Shown here one piece after another: positions 50,975-58,814 of a DNA stretch of 64,000 nt. The DNA is from Opitutus sp. ER46 (GTDB lineage Bacteria; Verrucomicrobiota; Verrucomicrobiia; Opitutales; Opitutaceae). The stretch is taken from assembly GCF_003054705.1 (NCBI RefSeq), contig NZ_QAYX01000014.1:22808-86807 (forward strand), given 5' to 3'. Each line of letters begins with the position of its first letter. Position 1 is the stretch's first letter. The notes below the pieces were generated by a model that saw nothing but the letters and a program-made list of their open reading frames with translations, had not been told where the DNA came from and did no database searches. A program made the position numbers and the translations under genes.

Positions 50975-53335
50975 TCACGCCCTCGCCGGCTGGGGCGCGG
51001 TTTCGCTCACGGTCGGGTAGGCCATGCGGGCGTGGAGCATGTTCACCAGGGTGAACTGGAAGCTGTTCTTGACGCGCGTGATCTCCTCGAGCGTGAGCGG
51101 GGCGTTGTCGAGCTGCCCCTCGGCGATGCGCTCGTTGATGATGCGGTCGATCAGCTCGTGAACCTTCTCGGGGGTCATTTCCCGCAGCGACCGGGCGCTC
51201 GCCTCCACGGCGTCGGCCATGCTGATGATGGCGCTCTCCTTGAACACGGGCCGCGGGCCGTCGTAGCGGAACGGCGCCTCGTCGACGATCGCGCGGGTGC
51301 CGTTGGCCGCGGGCTGGGCGCGCTCGAGCGCGCGGTGGTAAAAGTAGCGTACGAGGGTGGTGCCGTGGTGCTGCTGGATGACGTCGGCGATCGCGCGCGG
51401 CAGGTTGTGCTTGTGGGCGAGGTCGACGCCGTCGGTGACGTGCTGGCGGATGATCCGCGCGGACTCGAGCGGGTCACGGTTGTCGTGCGGGTTGCCGCGC
51501 TCGCGTTGGTTCTCGGCGAAGAACTGCGGATTGACGGTCTTGCCGACGTCGTGGAACAGGGCGCAGACGCGGGCGAGCAGCGGGTTGGCGCCGACGACGC
51601 TCGCGGCGTTCTCCGACAACTGGGCGACGACGAGCGAATGGTGGTAGGTGCCGGGCGCCTCGAGCTGCATGTGCCGGAGCAGCGGATGGTTGTAGTCGGT
51701 CAGCTCGAGGAGGGTGATGTCGGTCGTGCGTTTGAACAGCGTCTCGAGGATGGGCAGGAAGCCCACGACCACCACGCCGGTGAAGAGACCGGTGACCAGG
51801 CCGGCGACCATCTGGCGGCCGATCGTGTCGTAGGAGAGCTGGTCGGCGAAGCCGATGAGGAGGGCGAATGCGGCGATCGTGAGGCCGCCGGCGCCACCGG
51901 CGCGGACCACGCCGCGGCGGCTGCGGGCGTCGCGCGCGAGGTAGATTGTCACGAGCGACGCGAGGTACGTCATGACGAGCAGGTCGAGCCGGTTGCCGTA
52001 GATGACGCCGGTGAAGATCGAGACCAGCAGCGCCATGAAGATGCCGGAGCCGGCGTCGATCAGGATCGCGATGATGAGCGGGGCGATTGCGGTGGGGGCG
52101 ACGTACGGCAGCGTCGAGGCCCAGGAACCGTCGCGGACGAAGAACTCGGCGCCGCCAAGCGAATAAAGGCCGCGGACGAGCGCGAGGTTGAGGATGACGA
52201 CGAGGGCGAGCAGGCCGCAGCGGACGTTGTTGCGCAGGGTCTCCGGGTCCTCGATGCGGATGTAGATCAGCGAGGCGACGACCATCGCGAGCACCAAGAG
52301 GAGCCGCCGGTAGAGCGTCAGGCCCTCGTGAAACTCGGCGTCGCTGGTGGAGAGGAGGTAGCGCCGGTAAGCGGTGTACATCTCGTACTGCTCGGGCGTC
52401 ACGCGGTCGCCGGGCTCGATGATGGTCTGGCCGGTGGAGACGGAGACCATGACGGGTTTGACGGCGTTGATCGCGGCGACCTGGCGGGCGCGGGTGGCGG
52501 CGCGGTCGAAGACGATGTTGGGGGTGAGGCCGAAGCGGAAGACGCGGAAGACCGCCTGGGTGGCGGGGCGGGAGACGGTGTCGGTGGCGAGGCTGACGCG
52601 GAGGAGCGTGAGGGCATCCTCCATCGACTGGACGGAGCGTTGGCCGATCGTGCCGTTGGGCCGCTGGATCTGGAAAACGATGGCGCTGCCGGGGGTGACG
52701 CCGCCCAGGGCGGAATCGACCACGCCCTCGGCGTAGATGTCGCGCAGGGTGGCGACGCCGTTTTCGAAGATCGCGGCGCGCAGCCGGGGCTCGATGGTGA
52801 GGAGGGACGCGACGTCGTCCGGCGTGACGTGATAGTTGCCACGGGCGTTGAAGGCGTCGGCGATGGAGCCGAGCTCGGCGTGGCGGTCGGTGGCGGCGGG
52901 TGAAAGCGGGGCCGGCGCGGGGGCGTTGGCCGGATGGGTCAACTCGAAGGTGTCGAGGTCGGCGAGGAGGGCGCGGGCGGCGATTTCGAAGCGCCGGAGC
53001 GGCTCGGTATCGATGCGGTAAACGGGCGGGACGCGGTCGGCGTACTGATTTTGGGCGGCCTTGGTCTTTTCGGCGCTTTCGTAGGTGAACGAAGTGGTGG
53101 CGATGATGTGCGTGGTGGCGACCTGGTTGGGCAGCACCGGCACATTGAGGGTGTTCACGCCCGCCGAGCTGATGAGCACGATGGCGGCGACCGTGATGAT
53201 GAAAATGAGGGCGGAGACGAGGCGGCTGCGTTCCAGGAACTCGCTCCAGGCGGCGGGAGCGACGGGCGGGGGCCGGCCGGTCTGGCGGGCGCGCAGGCCG
53301 CCGAGGAGAAGCTTCAGCTGGTTACGGAGGGACAT
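50975..53335 (-). CDS. 7TM-HD family phosphohydrolase (PgpH/YqfF type)
   Basis: 786 residues. An N-terminal helix (LVSALIFIITVAAIVLISSA) is followed by a large extracytoplasmic 7TMR-HDED domain (about 65-330), seven membrane helices (about 340-540) and a C-terminal HD domain. The latter has RVCALFHDVGKTVNPQFFAENQ and VTDGVDLAHKHNLPRAIADVIQQHHGTTLVRYFYHRAL. In other bacteria PgpH hydrolyses cyclic di-AMP; whether this organism uses c-di-AMP is not shown by the window. It starts with the 1-bp TGATG overlap after phoH and precedes ybeY, a conserved operon. Confidence 0.9.
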   Translation of the reverse strand: MSLRNQLKLLLGGLRARQTGRPPPVAPAAWSEFLERSRLVSALIFIITVAAIVLISSAGVNTLNVPVLPNQVATTHIIATTSFTYESAEKTKAAQNQYADRVPPVYRIDTEPLRRFEIAARALLADLDTFELTHPANAPAPAPLSPAATDRHAELGSIADAFNARGNYHVTPDDVASLLTIEPRLRAAIFENGVATLRDIYAEGVVDSALGGVTPGSAIVFQIQRPNGTIGQRSVQSMEDALTLLRVSLATDTVSRPATQAVFRVFRFGLTPNIVFDRAATRARQVAAINAVKPVMVSVSTGQTIIEPGDRVTPEQYEMYTAYRRYLLSTSDAEFHEGLTLYRRLLLVLAMVVASLIYIRIEDPETLRNNVRCGLLALVVILNLALVRGLYSLGGAEFFVRDGSWASTLPYVAPTAIAPLIIAILIDAGSGIFMALLVSIFTGVIYGNRLDLLVMTYLASLVTIYLARDARSRRGVVRAGGAGGLTIAAFALLIGFADQLSYDTIGRQMVAGLVTGLFTGVVVVGFLPILETLFKRTTDITLLELTDYNHPLLRHMQLEAPGTYHHSLVVAQLSENAASVVGANPLLARVCALFHDVGKTVNPQFFAENQRERGNPHDNRDPLESARIIRQHVTDGVDLAHKHNLPRAIADVIQQHHGTTLVRYFYHRALERAQPAANGTRAIVDEAPFRYDGPRPVFKESAIISMADAVEASARSLREMTPEKVHELIDRIINERIAEGQLDNAPLTLEEITRVKNSFQFTLVNMLHARMAYPTVSETAPQPARA

Positions 53336-54324
53336 CAGGACTGCTTTTCGTCGGGCGGCTCTTCGTTGTCCTCGGGATTACGATAGGCCTCGTAGGCATC
53401 GATGATGCGCTGGACGAGGGGGTGCCGGACAACGTCGGCGCCGCTGAACGTGTGAAAATCGATGCCGGGGATATCCTCGAGAATATGGCGGACTTCGACC
53501 AGGCCGCTCTGCTTGGAGCGCGGGAGGTCGACCTGGGTGACGTCGCCGGTGACGACCATGCGCGAGTCTTCGCCGAGGCGGGTGAGGAACATCATCATCT
53601 GTTCGGATGTGGTGTTCTGGGCCTCGTCGAGGATGATGAACGCGTGCGAGAGGGTGCGGCCGCGCATGTAGGCGAGCGGGGCGATCTCGATGATCCCCTT
53701 CTCGGTGAGCCGGGTGACATCCTCGGCGTCGAGCATGTCGTGGAGGGCGTCGTAGAGCGGCCGCAGGTACGGCAGGATCTTTTCGCGGAGGTCGCCGGGC
53801 AGAAAGCCGAGGGCTTCGCCCGCTTCGACGGCCGGGCGGGTCAGGATGATGCGCTCCACCTGGTTCTTGAGCAGGGCGTTCACCGCGGCGGCCATGGCCA
53901 GGTAGGTCTTGCCGGTGCCGGCGGGTCCGATGCCGAACACGACGGGGTGGGCGAGCATCGACTGGAGATAGAGCTTCTGGCCGAGGGTCTTCGGGACGAT
54001 CGTCTTGCGGTTGGTGGCAATGACGAGCGGCTCGTCAAGGAGCGTCTGCAGCTGCGGACCCTCGCCTCGGCCGAAGGCGTCCGTGATCCGGTGAAAATCG
54101 GGGGTGCGGATGCGCATGCCCTGGGCGCGGCCCTTGTCGAGGAAGGTGAACAAAGCGTCCGCCGTCTGCACCTGTTCCTCGGTGCCCTCGATCTTGAGCC
54201 AGTCCTCGCGGGTGGTGAGCCGGCAGCCGAGGGCGCGCTCGGCGTGGACGAGGTTCTCCTCCCGGCCGCCGAACAGCGAACTCAGGTGACGCGGACTGGG
54301 AAAATGGAGCGTCTTGGACGGCAC
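53335..54324 (-). CDS. phoH: PhoH-like protein
   Basis: 329 residues from a GTG at 54324; the longer in-frame ATG at 54759 lies antisense-frame inside the HIT gene and is rejected. The protein has an N-terminal KH-like segment (GGREENLVHAERALGCRLTTREDWLKIEGTEEQV) and a P-loop ATPase: Walker A GIGPAGTGKTYLA, VERIILTRPAVEAGEALGFLPGDL and Walker B FIILDEAQNTTSEQM. The final part is MVVTGDVTQVDLPRSKQSGL. PhoH proteins are ATPases, probably RNA helicases. No good Shine-Dalgarno precedes the GTG, so the exact start is uncertain. It is followed by the PgpH-type gene and ybeY. Confidence 0.9.
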   Translation of the reverse strand: MPSKTLHFPSPRHLSSLFGGREENLVHAERALGCRLTTREDWLKIEGTEEQVQTADALFTFLDKGRAQGMRIRTPDFHRITDAFGRGEGPQLQTLLDEPLVIATNRKTIVPKTLGQKLYLQSMLAHPVVFGIGPAGTGKTYLAMAAAVNALLKNQVERIILTRPAVEAGEALGFLPGDLREKILPYLRPLYDALHDMLDAEDVTRLTEKGIIEIAPLAYMRGRTLSHAFIILDEAQNTTSEQMMMFLTRLGEDSRMVVTGDVTQVDLPRSKQSGLVEVRHILEDIPGIDFHTFSGADVVRHPLVQRIIDAYEAYRNPEDNEEPPDEKQS

Positions 54325-54379
54325 GACAGAAGGAGACGGAGCAGGGTTGGAGGATGCGCCCGGAGAGGTCGTGAGGACC

Positions 54380-54877
54380 TTAGCGGGGGCAGGTTTGCAC
54401 GGCCGCGGCGAGCTTGGCCCAGGTGGCGTCCAAGGACTGCGGGAGGATCCGGGTCTGGCCGAGGACGGGCATGAAGTTGGTGTCGCCGTTCCAGCGAGGG
54501 ACGATGTGGCCGTGGATGTGCGGGATGCTGCCGCCGGCGACCGCTTCGCCGAGATTGAAGCCAATGTTGAAGGCGTCGGGCTTGAGGGCGGCGGTGAGGA
54601 GGCGCTGGCCGTAGATGATCTCCTCGAAAAGATCCGCGCGCTCCTCGGTGGCGAGACCCTCAAGGTCGGTGACCTCGCGGAACGGAACGGCCAGGAGGTG
54701 GCCGGGGTTGTACGGAAAACGGTTGAGGACGAGGTACGACAGGCGCGCGCGGTGGACAATCAGGGCGGCGCGATCATCGCCCATGGCAGGCAGCTCGGTA
54801 AACGGCCGCTTCATCGCCGGCGGGTAGCGAGGAGCTTCGATATATTCCATCCGCCAGTAGGCGTGCAGCTGCTGCAT
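54380..54877 (-). CDS. HIT-family nucleotide hydrolase/transferase
   Basis: 165 residues from ATG 54877. The histidine triad reads HIHGHIVPRW near residue 128. Upstream it has the family's FNIGFNLGEAVAGGSIPHIH and NRFPYNPGHLLAVPFREVTDLEGL. The length and the N-terminal MEYIEAP segment resemble the Ap4A phosphorylase/AFG-type HIT group in actinobacteria and others. Probable substrates are dinucleoside polyphosphates or nucleotidyl adducts. It probably begins the phoH operon, with 55 bp to phoH. Confidence 0.88.
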   Translation of the reverse strand: MQQLHAYWRMEYIEAPRYPPAMKRPFTELPAMGDDRAALIVHRARLSYLVLNRFPYNPGHLLAVPFREVTDLEGLATEERADLFEEIIYGQRLLTAALKPDAFNIGFNLGEAVAGGSIPHIHGHIVPRWNGDTNFMPVLGQTRILPQSLDATWAKLAAAVQTCPR

Positions 54878-54989
54878 GAGTGATTCTGGGAAGGCTTGAA
54901 AAGGGTCGGAGAGCAAAGCGGTAGCACAGGGGAAAGTCAAAAGGAGACCTTGGCGCGGGCGGGCAACGGCTTCGCCCCACCCCGTGCGG

Positions 54990-55260
54990 GAGCTGCGGTC
55001 GTCGTCAGGTCAGTATTATTGATGTCGTTAGTAGTTTATATGTAGGTATTAATGGAATCTTTTCGCCGCCTCTTTGCCACACATGCCTCCAAGCTGCGGC
55101 CGGGCATGGCGGATAGGAGGAAGCCGGAGTAAGCCCGATGAAATGTGTAATATTCTATCATTTAGAGACTAAAGTAAGCGAGAGGTGGTGTTGAAATCCG
55201 CCGGGCGACACCGGGAATAGGTTCATTAGTTATTATACATCAATATCTAAGGTATCTATC
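54990..55260. other. A/T-rich intergenic island upstream of fabF
   Basis: About 270 bp markedly richer in A+T than all surroundings (for example ATTATTGATGTCG, TTTATATGTAGG, TAATATTCTATC, TTATTATACATC). It separates the divergent HIT and fabF genes and likely contains both promoters. A 26-codon frame (55052-55132, MESFRRLFATHASK...) has no visible ribosome binding site; I do not call it a gene. Confidence 0.6.
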
Positions 55261-55365
55261 AGGTCCATGAACCGCGACTTTGCGGCGCTCATCGGCGGCC
55301 AAACATCGGCCTTGCGCGGCGACTGGCGGGGCCTGTCGAATAGGCCTCCTTTCGTTTCATCCCAT

Positions 55366-56703
55366 ATGTCGAACATCCCTGACTCCTCCACGCGCCGCGT
55401 GGTCATCACTGGCCTGGGCGCCGTCACGCCCTGCGGCAACACGGCTGCGGAAACCTGGGCAGCGCTGAAGGCGGGCCGGAGTGGCATTGGCCCGATCACG
55501 CGGTTCGACGCGTCCAAGTGCAGCGCGCAGCTGGCGGGCGAGGTGCGAAATTTCGACGTCACAAAGCCGCTGGCCCAGCCGCTGCATCCGCGTGGTCCGG
55601 GCGGCGAGGCGCTGACGCAGGTGCTGAATCCGAAAGACGTGAAGAAGTTCGGCCGGTTTACGCATCTGGGCGCGGCCGCCGCGGTTGAGGCCTACGCCGA
55701 TTCCGGCCTGGACGCGCACCGCGCGTCGATGGCGTCGGAGCGTTTGGGGGTGAACCTGGGTGTGGGCGTGGGCGGGTTGCCGGAGATCGAGGCGATGCAC
55801 GACACCTGGAAAACCGGCGGTTTCCGCAAGATTTCGCCCTTCTTCATCATCCAGATCGCGCCCAACCTCCTGGCCGGCCAGGTGAGCCTGCTGCTGGATT
55901 TCCGCGGGATGAACATGAGCGTCGCCTCGGCGTGCGCGACGAGCGGTCACGCAATGGGCGAGGCCGCGGCGGCCATCCGGCGCGGCGACGCGGACGTGAT
56001 GATTGCCGGCGGCGCGGAGTCGGCGATCACGCCGCTCGGGATCGGGGCGTTTGCCCAGATGCGCGCGCTCTCCACGCGGAACGACGCGCCGGAGAAGGCC
56101 TCGCGTCCGTACGATGCCGATCGTGACGGCTTTGTGCTGTCGGAAGGCGCGGTGGTTTTCGTGCTCGAGGAGTACGAGCATGCCAAACGCCGCGGCGCCA
56201 CGATCTACGCCGAGATGCGCGGCTACGGCGCGTCGGCCGATGCGTACCACCTTTCATCGCTGGCGCCGGGCGGCGAAGGCTCGGCCCGGGCGATGCGCGC
56301 GGCGCTTGATCGTGCCGGCCTGAAGCCGACCGACATCGACTATGTGTCGGCGCACGCGACCTCGACGCCCACGGGCGACGGCGAGGAGGCAGCGGCGATC
56401 GCGACGGTTTTCGCGGAGAACAAGGCCAACCTGCACGTAAGCGGCGTGAAATCGATGACCGGCCACCTGCTGGGCGGTGCCGGCGCGATGGGCCTGTTCG
56501 CCGCGGTCATGGCGATCCGCGAGGGCGTCATCCCGCCGACGATCAATCTCGAGAACATCGATCCGGCGTGCGCCGCGCTCGGCCTGAACTTCACGCCCAA
56601 CACGGCGGTGCAGAAGCCGGTCCGCGCCGCGATGGCGAACAGCTTCGGCTTCGGCGGCACCAACGCCTCGCTCGTGGTCGCGGCGGTGAACGCGACGGCC
56701 TGA
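55366..56703 (+). CDS. fabF: Beta-ketoacyl-ACP synthase II
   Basis: 445 residues from ATG 55366. FabF condenses malonyl-ACP with acyl-ACP in fatty-acid elongation. The thiolase fold starts RRVVITGLGAVTPCGN. The nucleophile is Cys190 in SVASACATSGHAM, with His330 in SAHATSTPTGDGEE and His367 in VKSMTGHLLGGAGA. The end NSFGFGGTNASLVV is typical. About 17 extra residues (PLHPRGPGGEALTQVLN, near 73-89) lie before the usual KKFGRFTHLG helix. An upstream in-frame ATG at 55267 is possible but its 33 residues are unconserved. acpP and fabG are not adjacent. Confidence 0.93.
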   Translation: MSNIPDSSTRRVVITGLGAVTPCGNTAAETWAALKAGRSGIGPITRFDASKCSAQLAGEVRNFDVTKPLAQPLHPRGPGGEALTQVLNPKDVKKFGRFTHLGAAAAVEAYADSGLDAHRASMASERLGVNLGVGVGGLPEIEAMHDTWKTGGFRKISPFFIIQIAPNLLAGQVSLLLDFRGMNMSVASACATSGHAMGEAAAAIRRGDADVMIAGGAESAITPLGIGAFAQMRALSTRNDAPEKASRPYDADRDGFVLSEGAVVFVLEEYEHAKRRGATIYAEMRGYGASADAYHLSSLAPGGEGSARAMRAALDRAGLKPTDIDYVSAHATSTPTGDGEEAAAIATVFAENKANLHVSGVKSMTGHLLGGAGAMGLFAAVMAIREGVIPPTINLENIDPACAALGLNFTPNTAVQKPVRAAMANSFGFGGTNASLVVAAVNATA

Positions 56704-56773
56704 GTGCCGCCAGCCGGCGGGCGGTCACCCGGTGACAAATATCCAATCCGCGCCTCCGGCGCAGACCGCGGCG

Positions 56774-56850
56774 AGTGTCACGTAACACGTGACACTTCCC
56801 GTCGGCTCCCGAGGGAAGCTCCCGCCGAGTGTCACGTAATACGTGACACT
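56774..56850. repeat. Pair of 23-bp perfect palindromes
   Basis: AGTGTCACGT-AAC-ACGTGACACT at 56774-56796 and AGTGTCACGT-AAT-ACGTGACACT at 56828-56850. Both have 10-bp perfect arms, 54 bp apart, in the fabF - doxX gap. The segment between them can also fold (TTCCC...GGGAA). The surrounding 56704-57027 has no gene. Confidence 0.85.
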
Positions 56851-57027
56851 TTGGCGGTGGTCGGACGGCGCATGGATGGCGCCCCTGCGGTGACGATTCT
56901 CCAACGCGAGCGCTCGTCGGCGAGGGACGGCTCAGGATGGAGATGACGCGGTCTCGCCGCGGAAATTCTGGGCCGGGGGCTTTTCTTTGTCGCGGAGTTG
57001 GACAGGGTTCGGCGCCTGTTTCCTCCC

Positions 57028-57447
57028 ATGAAATTCCTACACTTCAGTTTCATTCCGCGCAGTGCGGATCTCGCGTTGCTGGTTCTGCGGGCCTGGTTCG
57101 GGCTCTCGCTGATGCTGCTCCACGGCTGGGGCAAGGTCAGCGGCTTCAGCGCGATGGCGGCGAAGTTTCCGGATCCGCTGCACCTGGGCAGCGCGTCGCT
57201 GAGCCTCGGGATGGCGACCTTTGCCGAGTTCGTGTGTGCGGGACTGGTCGTCCTGGGCCTGTTCACGCGCTTCGCGGCGCTGGGCGTCATGATCACGATG
57301 GGCGTGGCGTTCTGGCTGGTGCATGGGCACCAGTTGACCGGCCCGGCCAGCGGCGAGATGGCGTTCCTCTACCTGGGCGTGTTCCTGCCGATCTTCGTCG
57401 GCGGGCCGGGCAAGTACTCGATCGACGCTGCGATGGGCGTGAAGTGA
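57028..57447 (+). CDS. DoxX family membrane protein
   Basis: 139 residues with four transmembrane helices: LALLVLRAWFGLSLMLLHGWGKV (with the conserved LHGWGK), LSLGMATFAEFVCAGLVVLGLFTRFAAL, MITMGVAFWLVHGH and GEMAFLYLGVFLPIFVGGPGKYSID. This is the DoxX layout; members are linked to quinone or thiol-oxidation chemistry, but the role here is unknown. ATG 57028 is preferred; an in-frame ATG at 56998 adds ten residues. It is a stand-alone gene downstream of the palindrome pair. Confidence 0.85.
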   Translation: MKFLHFSFIPRSADLALLVLRAWFGLSLMLLHGWGKVSGFSAMAAKFPDPLHLGSASLSLGMATFAEFVCAGLVVLGLFTRFAALGVMITMGVAFWLVHGHQLTGPASGEMAFLYLGVFLPIFVGGPGKYSIDAAMGVK

Positions 57448-57504
57448 ACGCGTGACGCCTGCGGTGGGTGCCTGGCGGAGCGATCCGTCAGGCCGCCCCG
57501 GCGC

Positions 57505-58761
57505 CTAGTCGTGTGCCGGCAGGCCCTTGCCGGTCACGTTCTCGGCCTTGATCAGCGGCCCGGTGAAGCCGGTGACGCGGAGGTCGCGGAGCTCCACGTC
57601 GCGGACGTTCGCGAGCACGATGCCGGACTCGCAGGTGCCGGTGACGCTGGTGAGGGAAAGGCCGAGGATCGGCTTGTTGGCGAGGGTCTCGGTGGCCTGC
57701 ACGAGGGCCTTGCCGTGCATGCGCACGCGGCTGAAGCGGAGGTTCCTGGCCTCGGGTACGCCGAGGGGGCCGTCGACGGGGTCGTCGGCGGTGTTGGTGT
57801 TTCCGCCGCGCGTGAGGTTGATGCGCAGGAAGCTGCCGGCGGTGACCTCGAGGTCGTCGCCGACGATGTTCTCGGTGACGCCGGCGCGGCCGGTCCGGGT
57901 CTTGATGTAGATGGCGTGGGTGTGGGAATCGAACGTGCAGCGTTCGATGCGCACGTTGCGAATGCCCGCGGAGGTCTCGCTGCCGATGCCGATGCAGGCG
58001 AAGCGCGTGCAGCGGAGCTGGCAGTCGCGGATGACGACGTTCTCGGTGGGTTTGCCAATGCGGGCGCCGTTGAGTCCGCGGCCGGATTTCAGGCTGATGG
58101 CGTCGTCGCCGGTATCGATCCGGCAGCCCTCGATCAGGACGTCCTTGCAGGAGTCGACGTCGATGCCGTCACGGCGGCCGGTGATGGTGACGTTGCGGAT
58201 AACGACCTTGGTGCAGTAGGTCGGATGCGTGGCCCAATTGCCGCCCTGGGTGACGGTGAAGCCCTCCCAGCGGACGTCGTGGCAGTTGATGGGTTCAAGG
58301 ACGACCACGCCGCGCGGATTCTGGGGCTTGGCAACCTCGGGGTGACCGTTGATCTGGCCGGGGCCGACGATGCCGATGTGATCGACGTTGTCGGCGTAGA
58401 TGAGGGCGCGCCGGCCGGGCTGCCAGCGGCCCTCCCAGCGCACATCGACCATCGGGTAGTCGTCGGCATCGCCGGAGCCGTTGAGGACGCTGCCCGCCTC
58501 GAGGCGCAGGATGGTGCGCTGGCCGAGCTGGATGCTGCCGATGAGGTAGGTGCCGGCGGGCACGACGACCTCGCCGCCGCCGGAGACGGCGCAGGTGTCG
58601 AGCGCCTTCTGAAACCCCGCGGTGTCCTTGGTGGTGCCGTCACCGGTGGCGCCGAACGCGCGGACGTTGAAGGTCGGGCGGGCGTTGGCGGCGGCCGCGG
58701 GCGCCGCGGCGGAGGCGAACAGAGCGAACGTGCAGACGGCGAGCAGGCGGAGCGGTAGCAT
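57505..58761 (-). CDS. Secreted GH28-like right-handed beta-helix protein (polygalacturonase-like)
   Basis: 418 residues with a signal peptide (1-24, VCTFALFASAAAPAAAA). The N-terminus has the pectin-enzyme start FNVRAFGATGDGTTKDTAGFQKALDTCAVSGGGEVVVPAGTYLIGSI. Further GH28 landmarks are DGIDVDSC, TGDDAISLKSG (catalytic Asp pair), IGSETSAGIRNV and YIKTRTGRAG (in place of RIK). The G-H-G motif that normally precedes IGSE reads F-A-C, so the conserved His is missing. It may be a divergent polygalacturonase or a related polysaccharide enzyme. It is encoded directly after the CE15-like esterase gene on the same strand (53 bp gap), suggesting joint breakdown of pectin or hemicellulose. Confidence 0.8.
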   Translation of the reverse strand: MLPLRLLAVCTFALFASAAAPAAAANARPTFNVRAFGATGDGTTKDTAGFQKALDTCAVSGGGEVVVPAGTYLIGSIQLGQRTILRLEAGSVLNGSGDADDYPMVDVRWEGRWQPGRRALIYADNVDHIGIVGPGQINGHPEVAKPQNPRGVVVLEPINCHDVRWEGFTVTQGGNWATHPTYCTKVVIRNVTITGRRDGIDVDSCKDVLIEGCRIDTGDDAISLKSGRGLNGARIGKPTENVVIRDCQLRCTRFACIGIGSETSAGIRNVRIERCTFDSHTHAIYIKTRTGRAGVTENIVGDDLEVTAGSFLRINLTRGGNTNTADDPVDGPLGVPEARNLRFSRVRMHGKALVQATETLANKPILGLSLTSVTGTCESGIVLANVRDVELRDLRVTGFTGPLIKAENVTGKGLPAHD

Positions 58762-58814
58762 GACGAATCGTTGGGGGACGGGAGGAGGAGCGAAGCGGAC
58801 GGGCGGCGGGGGCG

